Part shown: positions 49,009-59,882 of the stretch, one piece after another | How positions within the stretch are numbered: the first letter of the stretch is position 1 | Layout: each line of letters begins with the position of its first letter | Assembly (NCBI GenBank): GCA_023014365.1 | Contig: JAEBUN010000008.1 | Span: 744,001 to 808,000 of the forward strand | Source of the DNA: Lepiota brunneoincarnata | Taxonomy: Eukaryota; Basidiomycota; Agaricomycetes; Agaricales; Agaricaceae | Length of the DNA stretch: 64,000 nucleotides | Reading direction: 5' to 3' | Notes under the pieces: model-generated | Told to the model about the DNA's origin: nothing | The model's input: the letters and a program-made list of their open reading frames with translations, nothing else | Database searches by the model: none | Program-made: the position numbers and the translations under genes

Positions 49009-50924
49009 AAGGTAGAAACTTTCGTAGGTTTTAATATAGATAGTGGGCTTGTTTTCACTAAGCTTAGCCGCAATTCGATAAGCTTAAGCAAATACAAGTG
49101 GAATGAGATAGATAATGAACAGTTTCGTCTTTTAGGGTGTTCTGGGGGTGCGTTCTGACAGTGAAATTCAAGAGAGTAGTGTTTTTAGAGGTTAACGAAC
49201 AGCTGTTGAAGTTATCTTAGCCGTACAGTGCAACAATGAAAGGACAATCCCTGTCAATTCAAAGCGCGGGGTCTCTGGTCTCTGGTCTCTGGTCTCTGAA
49301 CTCTGGTCTCTGTCTCTGTCTCTGTCTCTAGCACTCTGGAACTCTAAACTCTGAACTCTGGTCTCTGTCTCTGTCTCTGGGTTGGTCGACGACCAAAGAA
49401 ATCACACTTAATGACGCACACTAAATAGCCCTCTGAAACTGTTCTTGATCATGGCTTGCAGACTTGCGTGTGGAAGCGGGGGTGAGACCTCTTGCTTCTC
49501 CACAAACAAGTGCGACTGTATTTATATTGTTTAGATACATATGAGAGATAGTAAATATGAAATAGAAAACAATAAGCTTAATTGTTACAGGCACTGTAGA
49601 ACATTTTGGAAGGTTCGGCAGCATTTCTACCTCACCCTGGGTTATGGGTTTTTCTCTGATTAACGAATGGCAATCCAGCCAGACATGTTCCATGCTCGTC
49701 TGCATTATTCTGCGTCCACACGAGCGTGTTAAGTTTCTGGATCAATTATGATCGGAATGTATAGCGGATGGACAATCCCTTGATCCATTGTAATTAATCT
49801 CAGTTAAGCAGTATGCCAAAGTGCTGGGACCCACAAAGCACTTGTTAATTAGGAGTCTTTGATATTTCTAGGGTTTTGGGCATCGGGTATTGCCTCCCGA
49901 ATGTTGGATGTTCCGTTCCATGGTCTGGTCATCATTATTGAACTTGCTATAGATGTAATACACCTGCGACAGCTGCTAGGTACATTCTTTTATGTTCAAA
50001 TGCATTCGGGTTCATCAGAAAACTGCTCGTAAGGTCCCTTGATGTGACTGGGGTATACTCGATAGGCTATGTAGAGTCCTGAATCCCTCTGGAGAGCATT
50101 CTGATAGCTTGGTTCACTAAGCTTAGTGATAATGAACTGGTTTGAACATGTCCGAGGCTTGAGTATCCTCAATTTGGTTGAACTGGCTACTACGGGATAT
50201 AGTACCAATCCTCTATAGAGTTCTTTAATGATATAGCCAATGATTCTATGTAGAGAATCGTTCTGGAGTACGGAATTCATGTATAGGCGTGAAATCGGCA
50301 TATCATTGGGTACATTCATACCAGAGTCATTCTTCCATAGCCTTGTCACCCATAAGTTAGTTAACATCACTTTTACTTGTCTGGGTGTTCTGGTTCTGTT
50401 TCTGAGATGTCCACCTTCACATATTTTCGATAGTATTCTAAATCTCTCGCACCCAGTGTCTGACCATGGCCATATACTGATATTACTCAGTAACGGAGAG
50501 TTAGTTACTTTATTAGCTAGTGATTTCACAAATGAAATGATTTTGCAGCGCAACAGCATGGTCCTGTTCCTCTGTTGCGCTAGAAAGAATAGTGGTGCAT
50601 AGTTCTTGGAATTCTGTTGTTCAGTCGTAGACAAGGTGCTTGTGATACAGAAGAGCAATAAATGTCTTCCAGCAGGTGTCAACCAGGGGTACCATTGCTG
50701 GACTGTGTTTAAGATGGGTTCCAGTAATATGAAAGGGAACTTCATGTAAAAGGATGGATTGTATTTCAGGTTGATTGGAGGGAAGGAAGGTATGCTGGAT
50801 GATATAAGGACTGTTGGTCCTGTCTGGTTGGTTGTCAACGGTATCGGCAGCAGGGCCAGGTTGGCTATTTCCTGTGATGCAGTTTGCCAGGGATATGATT
50901 CTTTCCCAGATGAGAAGATGTCCA
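49009..50924. repeat. Repeat D copy 3
   Basis: The longest D copy. It starts GTGAAAAGGTAGAAAC, has a strong (GTCTCT)n microsatellite at 49271-49380, and continues to the end of the minus gypsy pol at 50925. It may be the 3' part of that element, but no matching copy is seen at the element's 5' side. Confidence 0.6.
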
Positions 50925-50928
50925 TCAT
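49996..50928 (-). CDS. Unknown 310-aa frame after gypsy pol
   Basis: A long open frame starting just inside the 3' end of the chromodomain ORF (4-bp overlap). No domain is recognised. The middle part (SLANKVTNSP... to ...LWKNDSGMNVP) is also found at 37862-38110 on the plus strand, so it is repeat-borne. It could be a third ORF of the retroelement or non-coding repeat that happens to be open. Confidence 0.35.
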   Translation of the reverse strand: MMDIFSSGKESYPWQTASQEIANLALLPIPLTTNQTGPTVLISSSIPSFPPINLKYNPSFYMKFPFILLEPILNTVQQWYPWLTPAGRHLLLFCITSTLSTTEQQNSKNYAPLFFLAQQRNRTMLLRCKIISFVKSLANKVTNSPLLSNISIWPWSDTGCERFRILSKICEGGHLRNRTRTPRQVKVMLTNLWVTRLWKNDSGMNVPNDMPISRLYMNSVLQNDSLHRIIGYIIKELYRGLVLYPVVASSTKLRILKPRTCSNQFIITKLSEPSYQNALQRDSGLYIAYRVYPSHIKGPYEQFSDEPECI

Positions 50929-51968
50929 TGTCTGGCTCTGGGAGGTCTGGAGTGGTTGCTCAAGTGTTGGGTGGTTGGGTCATTGGTGGGGCTGTCTAGT
51001 TTGTGGGCCCTTTTATATTCTTCAATGATTTCCTTGGCATTCTCCAGGTTTGCTTCTGGCTCCCAGGAGTCCTTGGTGGGAAGGTATCCTTTCCATCTGA
51101 CTAGGAATTGATACTTGTTCCGGAATCTTCTGTGGCGCAGTATTGACTCGACCTCGTATTCTTCTTCTCCATTGACAAGGTCAGGAGGCGGGGCTGTGTT
51201 GTATTCCCCATGTGTGTTGTTCTCTTCTGCAGGCATTAGGAGGCTTGCATGAAACTTGTTGTGGATCTTCCATTTGATGGGTAATTTTAGTTTATAAGTA
51301 ACAGGTCCAAGTTTTCTTATTATGGTGAAGGGACCTTCTCGGTGTTGGGCCAGTTTCTTTGAGGCATACTGAATTGGGAGGTTGCGGTTGTCTAGCCAAA
51401 CCTTTTGTCCAACTTTTAGATTGATATCTGGCCAGTTATATCTTGCAGCCATTTTTAGTCTGGCTTGTTCATGCACAGCTTGTGCTTCTTGGCATATCTT
51501 GGTGAGGTATTTAAACTTCTCTCCTATTGCTGGAATGTTTGTTGGCTCCTTGGAGGTCAGAAATCCTTTGGGGTTTGATCCATAGAGGAGTTCAAATGGG
51601 GTATGTTGGCATTTGGCATGTGTTTTTGAGTTGTGAACATATTCCAGGAGTAGGAGTACCTTTGCCCATTTGTTTGGGTTCAATGAGCAATAGATGCCAA
51701 GGTATAGTTCTATTTCCTGATTGAATCGCTCTGTTTGTCCGTCTGTCTGCAGGTAGTAGGCGGTAGAGAGTGCTTGTTCAATTCCAAGTTGTTGGTAGAA
51801 TTCTTTCATGGATTTGGCAGCAAATCTGGGGTTGTGATTGCTGAGAACCTTTTCAGGAAGGCCAAATCTAGAGAATAGCCGTTTGATAAGAATTTTGGCA
51901 ATCTTGTCCGTGTTGGCAGTTTTTGCAGTAGGTTCTAGAATTATCCCCTTTGTAAGCTGGTCGACCAT
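50925..51968 (-). pseudogene. Integrase core end plus chromodomain
   Basis: 347 open codons: VDQLTKG, FGLPEKVLSNHNPRF, GIEQALSTAYYLQTDGQTER and ELYLGIYC, then GPFTIIRKLGPVTYKLKLPI. A chromodomain follows, EEEYEVESILRHRR and FLVRWKGYLPTKDSWEPEAN, with the conserved aromatic W-x-GY and W-EP residues. Chromodomains of this class target integration to histone-marked chromatin. The segment is fragmentary because the upstream integrase part is out of frame. Confidence 0.88.
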
Positions 51969-54722
51969 GACCAGTATAGAATCATGGGGTCCATCCGGGG
52001 GTATGTAGGTCTGTGATAAGGTCCATCGAGATATTCGAGAATGGACAGGTAGAATGGGGTCCAGGGATAGGTTGAAGCAGTGGCTTCAGGGGGTGGCGAT
52101 TGATCTTGTATTGTTGGCAAGCACCACATCCTCAGACATAGTTCTTGACAAATGATCGCATCCCGGGCCAATAGGCATACTCCTGGAGTTCTCTGGTAGT
52201 TTCTGCGATTCCAGGGTGTCCTGCAGTTGGTGAGTCATGTACTCTTTGCAGTAGGCAGTGTCTGAGATGTAGATCTTGAGGTATAAATAGCTTTCCATGA
52301 ACATGTGGGTGTCCTGAGTCATCTTCTTGGGCAATGTCAGTTTGTTTCTTCTTCTTCCACAGCTCCTTTATTTCGTGCTTGGTGGTTTTGTCAATAATAT
52401 GGATGTGCTGTGGCTGTTCTGGGGTGAAGAATTTATCGGATAGGGCAACAATCTGTTTGTTGTCCTTCATCTTGGGTTCATAGTCAGGTCATCTTGAGAG
52501 AGCATCTGCTGGTCCATTTTTCTTTCCAGGGATGTGCCAGATTTCAATGTCAAATTGTTGCATGTAGGCAATCCATCGAGCTTGTCTTCTACTGAGATCC
52601 TCGGGTTTTCTCCAGCAGCAAAGGTTATTGTGATCTGACCATACAATGGTTTTGTGAGATGATCCTTCTATGTGGTGGCACCATTCCTTGAGTGCTTGGA
52701 TTATGGCAAAGAGTTCTTGTTTGGAGCAATGATAGTTGCGTTTGGCTGGTGAGAATCCTTTTGAGAAGTATGTGACTGGGTGTTTAACTCCATTATTATC
52801 ATGTTGAAGGAGGACTGCTCCTGATGCAAATAGTGATGCGTCACATTCAATTTCAAAGGGTTTGTCTTGGTCTGGTACCATTAGTACCAGTTCGCTTTGA
52901 AATTTTCTCTTGAGGGTATCAAAGGTGTTTTGGCATTCTTCTGTCCATTCAAATTTCTTGGTTTTGGACATTAGGGCATTGAGGGGTTTGGCCCATGTGG
53001 CATATTGATGTATAAACTTCCAGTAGAAGTTGCAAAATCCTATAAATTTGCGTACATCATGTGGGGTAGTTGGTGTTGGCCATTCAGCAATGCCTTTGAG
53101 CTTTGCTGGGCCCATTGAGACTGAGTCTGGAGTGATGATAACTCCTAGATATTCAAGTTGTTGGCATTCAAATTTGCATTTCTCAGTCTTGAGGTATAGA
53201 TTGTTGTCTTTAAGTATCTTGAGTACTTCTCTTGTAAGACGTTGGAGTTCTTGTTTTGTTTTTGCATGAATGAGGATGTCGTCCATGTAAACAATTACTC
53301 CTCCATTATCGATGAGTTTTTGGAATAGTGAGTCCATCATGGTTTGGAAGGTTGCTGGGGAGTTGCACATTCCGAAAAACATGACTGTAGGTTCGAATAA
53401 TCCTTGGGGTGTTCTGAAGGCTCCTTTCCATTCATCTTCTTTGTGTATACAGATGTTGTTGTATCCTGCTTGTACATTGAGTTTGGTAAAGTATCATGAT
53501 CCTTGGAGTTTGTCAAGAATATGTGAGATGAGGGGAAGGTTGTATGCATTCTTGACAGTATGTTCATTGAGGTACCTGTAATCTTGACAGGGGTGTAGCT
53601 TTCCGTCTTTCTTTCCTACAAAGAAGAAAGGTGAGGCCATTGGTGATTCAGATGGTCAAATGTATCCTTTCTGAAGATTTTCTTCAAGAAACGTGTCAAG
53701 TTCCTTTTCTTCATTAAGGGAGAGTTGGTAGGATTTCATAGCAATTGGTTTGAATGATTCCTTGAGTTCGATCTTGTGATCCCATAGTTGTTGTGGGGGG
53801 AATTGTTCAGCTTGTTTCTTGCTGAATACTGGGAGGTATTTGTGGAATTCTGCAGGTATGACTTTCCTTGGGTCGTCATTCTTCTTTTCTCCATGTTGTA
53901 CAGCAAGGAATTGTGATGCTGAGGCTTTGAAGTTGATTTCTTCAAAGCTTGTAGGCTCGAGGGTAGAGATGTGGTTGAGTTGGTCATTGTAGATCCAATC
54001 AAGTTCCATAGATTGGATGAGTTCTTGGAAGATAGTGTTGTCCCAATGCTTGTTTCTCCAGCATAGTTGTTTGGTGTCCCAGTCGATGTCTGGGTTGTGT
54101 TCTGTGAGCCAAGGGAATCCAAGGATGAGTCTTGGGCTTCCAAGGGAGACTACTTTTGGTTTGATCTCCATATCCTTTCCGTTAACTGTTAGGTTGAGGG
54201 TCATATAATGGGTGGCTGTCCCATTTTTGTTAATGGATCCATCAGCATTTCATACTTTGATGATTTGATCGAGGGGTATTGTCTTGAATGAGTGTTGTCT
54301 GACCATTCCAGGGTTGATGAAACTTCCTGCTGCTCCTGAGTCAAGTAGGGCAAGTAGTTCCATGCTTTCGGGTCCTTCCTTAGTGATTTTGTGTTTTTGG
54401 ATTTGGCAGGGTAGATGTATTATGCATGCTGACAATTCCTGTAGTTTTATGACATTAATATCATTTTGTGGATAAGGAAAGGAAGGGAGTCTTTGTGGAG
54501 GGCTAGATGTGGTGGCTAGTCTCTTTAGGCAAAATCCTTAACCAGAGGGGCATCTGGGTGGTTGGATTTGTTTGTGAAGTGTTCATAAATGTCCTTGACT
54601 TCTTTGTCAGTTGCGTCTTCTAGTATGTTGTATAGGGAGTTCTTCTTCCTATAACTTGCTTGTCTTCTTCTGGATATTGCATTTGACTGGTTTCTGGCAT
54701 CCAAATTACAGGGTAGTTCAGA

Positions 54723-55823
54723 TCAGCAATATATGGTCTTCTTGGTGGGGCATTCATGGGCGAAATATCCAGTCTTGCAGCAGTTGAAGCATCTCTTCTC
54801 CTTGAGATCCCTTCTTTGGGCATCTGTGAGGATTGCGTTGAGGGCTTCACAGGTGTGCTCCTGTACCAACTGGTGGAGTCTGTCTTTGTCAGTTTCCTGG
54901 TCTTCATCAGCTTCCTCAGTGAGTAGATCTGGCTCTTCCTCAAAGTCAAGGTTGTAGACTGCTTTGGCAAATTGGTCAATATCCATTGTGTTAGGGTCTG
55001 TTGCTTGATAGGGGAGTGGGACACGGTGCATAAAAGCATTTCTTTTCCCTTTAAATGAGCGAGGGCACAAAGTCATTGGAAATGAGGGAGCTCCTTGAGT
55101 TTGCATATAGTCACATTGAGTTTGTAATATTTGATATGCTATTTGAGCTTGTTTGAACCAGTTGTTGAGTTTGTTTCCTGGATTGAGGCTAATTGTCTTC
55201 ATTGCAATGGGGCAATCCAGCCTGTTCTTGAAATAGTTGACCACTACCACTCCATCTCCAAGGTCAGCCTGATAGGCAAGTATCTGGAACTGGGATATGT
55301 AATTGTCAATATATTGTCCATTCTGTTTGAGGTAGCGGATTCTGTCCATTGCATCTGCAGGGACATTGTTTGGGGCAAAGGATGTGTCAAGTCCTTCCAG
55401 GAATTTCTTCCATGTCAGAAGGTTCTGGCTTCCATCAAGTTCCTTGTTTGATTCCAAAAATGCTCCTCTCCATGTTGCGGCAGGGCCAGTGGACATGTAT
55501 GAAAGGGCAAGTTGTATTTTGGTCTTGTCATTGGAAAAGGCACCAGGCTTTGCATCAATGTATAATTGTACTGCATCCTTCCAGAGGTGGTAGTAGTTGG
55601 TTTCTCCATTAAAGGTTGGGGGTGTATTGATCTTTGCAGAGGAGGCCATATCATCAGTGTCAGAGGTTGTGGAATCCTCATCGGAAGTGTGAATAGACCC
55701 AGTAGTGGGGCTAACTTCGGATGATTCGGATTGTACAGGGGAACTGGATTGAGGCAGTGAGTGTACTGGTAATCCAAGTGGTGATGTGAGGGGTAAAGAT
55801 GTTCTTGGGGGTTCCTGTTGCAA
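54723..55823 (-). pseudogene. Gag of the minus gypsy element
   Basis: 366 codons. Acidic Ser-rich N-terminus, a retrotransposon Gag core (NTPPTFNGETNYYHLWKDAV, YLKQNGQYIDNYISQFQIL) and a zinc knuckle CFNCCKTGYFAHEC in which the expected His of CX2CX4HX4C is Tyr (CAC to TAC would do it). The frame is otherwise open. Confidence 0.82.
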
Positions 55824-55891
55824 AGTGTTGTCGTGAGTTCTTGTACTTGTTGAGAGTTGAGGACTGGAGGATGGGGTAGATGTTCTATGAA

Positions 55892-56392
55892 TCAGCTCCC
55901 CGAGCTTTGAGCGGGTAGAGGTGGCAGTTCTTTCAGGTGGTGGTTGTTTGGGTAGGGATTGAAGAACTGATGTTGGGGGTGCTGGGTATCCTGGGTCTTC
56001 TGTTCAACATTGAACTCTCTCAGTAGGTTGTGTAGGGTACAGTGTGGAACAAGAGGGTGAACATGTGAGGGATATAGGTTTTGTTTTCTTTTTATGGTCC
56101 GTGGTGGAGGGGGTATGAAGTCAGGTTCGGAGTTGGTTGTTGACCAGTCAGAACTGTTAGATTCTTCATAGTTGGTGGTGAGGGGGTCATTTTGGTTTGT
56201 AGACAGGGTGTAGAGGGAAGAAGTTGAAGGTGAAGGTGGGTTTGAAGGTGAATAAACAATGCTTGCGGGTGCATTATCCCAATCGACACTTGAAGGTGCG
56301 GATGACCTATATACAATGCTTACAGGTGCGTTATCCCAATCAACACTTGAAGGTATGGATGACCTATCAACACTTTCAGTGCGTCTGACCAA
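55892..56392 (-). pseudogene. Frame upstream of gag, with 19-aa repeats
   Basis: 166 codons. Two copies of a 19-residue unit, R-S-S-x-P-S-S-V-D-W-D-N-A-P-x-S-I-V-Y (57-bp DNA period, 56257-56375). A Ser/Pro-rich stretch and a basic patch follow. It likely belongs to the 5' end of the same element; related DNA lies at 34978-35200. Confidence 0.5.
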
Positions 56393-56582
56393 GGGTGCAG
56401 AGGGTACAGTGGCCTGCTCTACAGGGGTGTATCACTGGACAGTGACAAGGTGTGTCGTCAGATACGGTTGGCACTTGGATAGCGATAAAGCGTATTGTCT
56501 ACTGGTGTGGAAGGGTAGCGACAAGGCGTACTGATACCACAGGGTATACAATAGAGGTTGTCCAAAGGAAGCTTTAATCTAA

Positions 56583-57280
56583 TGTTATGATCTGTACTCC
56601 TTCTGTATCTGAGGATAACTGGAGACAGCCTTCAATCACTCTACAAGGTGTCCAAGACAGTTGGCCTTGCAGAGCTTAGTGGATCGTGCTCAATGAGATA
56701 ATGAGGGAACATGCCAAGTTAAGGCAAAGAGGGGTAACAACTGCTGTTAACAAGATTAAAGCTTGAGGCTTTAATCTCTACTTGTACAGGCCTTATATAC
56801 CTATGAGATACTATATACTCGTTATAGGTTATTGGGCTGTTCTACTTGTCCTGCACAGTCTTTGACCATGATGTGCATCCTAGCTGATGGCATCCTACTG
56901 TTATTTATATCTTACAATGAGTCAGTATCCTCATTCTCCATTCTACTGCTGTGCGATGTTCCATTGCTTTCCTCTGACTCATAATTTTCTTCTCCCAATT
57001 CTATCTCCATGGATTCTCTTCCATTCTCTCAGTGCTCCCATCCATATTGGAGGTTGGATTGGTTGATCCATGACTATCTTCTTCATCCTTGGGGTATTCC
57101 AGAATATCCTCCAGAGTTATCTCCATTCCTGCTTCTCTTGCCAAGTCCTGCATGGTGCTATAGTATTCCCCTTCTTCATCCTCATATTCCTGTGCTTGCA
57201 ACTGGTCCGTAGTTTCCTGTACCCATCTTGTAAAGTTGAATAGTTGTTCCTGTTCCTCTCAGTCCAGACTGTTCATAACA
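56583..57280 (-). mobile_element. LTR-A copy 7
   Basis: 698 bp, TGTTATGATCT to GTTCATAACA. The U3 frame (minus, stop near 56916) has the QLQAQEYEDEEGEYY region intact but loses part of the end (ERMEENPWR variant). Flanks TCTAA and GATGA do not match. Confidence 0.8.
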
Positions 57281-57441
57281 GATGACTTCTCTATGACATC
57301 TTTTACCCAGGACAACCCCCATCCCCAAAAACTGCCACTGTACTCAACCTTCACAGAACCCCTACACCCACCTTTTCTCCCATTATTCCCCCTCAGCCAG
57401 ACTCCACCAAACACCCCCAAATCAAATTCTACAAACCCTAC
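57281..57441. pseudogene. Short relic matching 23700-23830
   Basis: On the plus strand it parallels the minus-strand sequence at about 23700-23830 (TTCTATGACATC..., CAACCCCCATCCCC). It is a piece of the same internal region, cut by the Tc1 insertion at 57444. Confidence 0.5.
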
Positions 57442-57443
57442 TA

Positions 57444-59031
57444 CAGTGGGTCAAAGAACTGTCCCAATGTTTTCACCATCTGGAAAGATCAGCTAATAGT
57501 GGACCAAGGTGATTACATAGATATTTGGAGAAATAGACAATGATAATATAGCATATTGAGATCCTGAATCCGTTTAAATCACGTGATTCGTCCGAGAAGT
57601 AATGGATCAATTAATTATTTAAAATATTAACTCATTGGGACAGTTTTTTGACCCTCTATCATTTTCCTAAAATCTGGTGTTGGACAGGCCAAATCAATAC
57701 CAAATCAAGTGTGGGGATAGCAAAAATTGTCATGTGACCTCTTCTATATTACATGATCATATTGAAATCACTTCAACCATCTTTTCTTCTTACCATTACA
57801 TCATAGAAGTTATATATTTTACCCAGTGCTCTCAAGTCATTTTTCTTCTTCAGAATGGCTATTCCCTGCAATAAACTCAGTCCAAACCAGTCTAGGCAAG
57901 AGTACTATTGAGCACATTATGAATGAAGTTGATTAAGATGAGGAAAACAATAAAGGAGGACAATCATCCATGCTATCTTCTCAGAATAAATAATCAATAA
58001 TTGACTAAATCACCACTGGGAAGCTGGACAATGCTGTTCAAGCTACCCAATTCATACACTCTATCCCCCCTACTCCTGCCACACTTCAAACAATCTGAAA
58101 TATGCTCAAAAAGAACAATTTCTGGTCTGTTGTTAAGACCAAATGACCTCTTCTTAAGAAGCAATACTGAACTGCTCACTTCAGATTGCCCACAAGCATA
58201 AAGATTGGACAGTGGGAGATTGGAAACAGATATTATGGACAGATAAAACAAAAATCAACAAGCTTAGGTCATATGGGAAGATGTATAAGGGGGGAAGGAC
58301 TCTCAGACAAGACTATTATTCTTACTGTTAAGCTTGAAGGTGGTTGTACCATCATGGTATGGCAGGCTATGGGGTGAAAAGGAGTAGGAATGCTAGTGGA
58401 GGTTGAGAGGATCATAGATGTAGAGCAGTACTGTGAGATTTTGGAATATGGGATGGTGAATAGCTTTGAAACCCCAGAGATGGAGGAGGAGGAGTGGATA
58501 TTCCAGTGGGACAATGATCCAAAATACAACTCTAAAGGGGCAATAGAGTGGTTTGAAGATAACAATATGTAAGTTCTACTATGGCCAGCACAATCTCCTG
58601 ACTCCATATCCATTGAACACCTCTGAATATACTTAAAGAACCAGTTGAAGGGATATGAGAAACTACCTGAGGGAATACATGAATTATGGGGCAGGTTGGT
58701 GGTAAAGTGAAATAGGATTGCTGCAGAAAGATGTCAAAAGCTTATGAAAAGCATGACCAGAAGGCTCAAGGCAGTTATTAAGGCAAAAGGAGGCAATTCA
58801 ACATATTAATTAGGTAGATGATAGAGGGTCAAAACCTGTCCCAATGAGTTAATATTTTAAATCATTAATTGATTCATTACTTCTCGGACGAATCATGTGA
58901 TTTAAACGGATTCAGGATCCCAATATGCTATATTATTATTGTCTATTTTCCCAAGTATTTACGTAATCACCTTGGTCCACTATTAGCTAATCTATCCAAA
59001 TGGTGAAAACACACAGTTTTTTGACCCACTG
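57444..59031 (+). mobile_element. Tc1/mariner copy 3 (uninterrupted)
   Basis: 1588 bp, CAGTGGGTCAAAGAACTG to TTTTTTGACCCACTG, TA on both sides (57442-57443, 59032-59033), and 215-bp terminal repeats. It serves as the empty-site reference for the Helitron insertion in copy 1. Confidence 0.9.
57994..58809 (+). pseudogene. Tc1 transposase relic, copy 3
   Basis: The same broken transposase as in copy 1, with the same stops and the same open pieces (DVEQYCEILEYGMV, EEWIFQWDNDPKYNSKGA). It is dead by the same mutations. Confidence 0.78.
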
Positions 59032-59033
59032 TA

Positions 59034-59131
59034 TCATTGTCTATTTTCCCAAGTATTTACATAATCACCTTGGTCCACTATTAGCTGATCTTTCCAGATG
59101 GTGAAAATATTGGGACAGTTTTTTGACCCAC
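59034..59131. repeat. Extra right-terminal Tc1 repeat
   Basis: A second copy of the last ~98 bp of the element (ATTGTCTATTTTCCCAAGT... to TTTTTTGACCCACTG), ending TA at 59132, follows the right end of copy 3 almost directly. Confidence 0.75.
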
Positions 59132-59211
59132 TGTACCTTGCTGAATATCCAGAAGAAGAAAACTAACAAGTTGTGATGGAAAACAACTCTCAAAATGGAT
59201 CTAATGTTATC

Positions 59212-59467
59212 AGAATTCTATATCAGAAGGATGGTTATGTTTAGTTTACTCTCTCATGTCAAAATGTCACTATGAAACAATCAGTAGTGTACATCAGAAG
59301 GACTATATTTAGTTTATGCCTCATTGTCTTATCTCTGACTCATAATTACTTGGGTCCATCTACTTATAGTAGGAGCATAGCCACACTTAGTATTATACAA
59401 GGATACAGTACATCACTATGTATCCTTATCTTAGTGTTATACAGTTCTTGCCTCCTATACCTCTTTG
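59212..59467 (+). mobile_element. LTR-B copy 4, truncated
   Basis: Starts TGTTATCAGAATTC and stops at CCTCTTTG, the point where a second, complete LTR-B begins. Upstream is the internal-end sequence GGATCTAA also seen at 23603, so this was an old 3' LTR. Confidence 0.75.
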
Positions 59468-59853
59468 TGTTATCAGAAACCACATCAGAAGGACAGTTAT
59501 TTTTAGTTCACATTCCCATGTCACTATGAAACTATCAGTAGTGTACATCAGAAGGACTATTCTTAGTATACGCCTCATGTTCTCTTATCTCTGACTCATA
59601 ATTACCCCGGTCTGGATTATTATAGTAGGAGTACAGCCACACTTAGAAGTATATAAGGATACAGTACAATACCTTGTATCCTTATCTTAGTGTTATACAG
59701 TTCTTGCCTCCTATACCTCTTTGCCCTTAAACCGGCTGGACTATAGTGCTCCGTCGTCTCTAAGTCACGCCTAGTAGGACAAGACCAAGTCTGTATAGAC
59801 ATCTTGCCACGAACGCCGTGCTACTCAAGAGCGAACCCCTAACCCGGGTAACA
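59468..59853 (+). mobile_element. 5' LTR of a young gypsy element (LTR-B)
   Basis: 386 bp, TGTTATCAGAAACC to CCCGGGTAACA. A TATA box TATATAAGG is at 59650-59658, and a start of transcription about 25-30 bp downstream would fall near 59683. The internal genes follow in the plus direction; the 3' LTR is beyond the window. Confidence 0.85.
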
Positions 59854-59854
59854 A

Positions 59855-59866
59855 AACACTAAGATA
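59855..59866 (+). promoter_or_regulatory. Self-complementary primer-binding site
   Basis: AACACTAAGATA, one base after the LTR, is exactly complementary to TATCTTAGTGTT at 59683-59694 in the same LTR, about where the RNA should start. No tRNA-type TGG site follows the LTR. This is the arrangement of Tf1-type self-primed elements. Confidence 0.7.
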
Positions 59867-59882
59867 CTCTGCTGCTTATCTC

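Larger units (their letters stand above)
50925..55823 (-). mobile_element. Chromovirus-type gypsy element, decayed
   Basis: On the minus strand, in order: gag (55823-54723), protease (DSGAAGSF near 54330), LILGFPWL (54100), RT with VYMDD (near 53290), RNase H (CDASLFASGAVL), integrase with the HHCC region (52470-52132), and the core plus chromodomain (51968-50925). The RT/RNase H frame is open from 53382 to 52489. TGA codons at 53494, 52489 and 52132 each fall where Arg is expected, so CGA to TGA is likely, and a frame shift lies near 52000. No LTR pair was identified with certainty. Confidence 0.85.

Noticed and set aside
49271..49385. Short (GTCTCT)n units as a CRISPR-like array
   Set aside because: No spacers; it is a simple microsatellite shared by all three D copies, in a eukaryotic genome.
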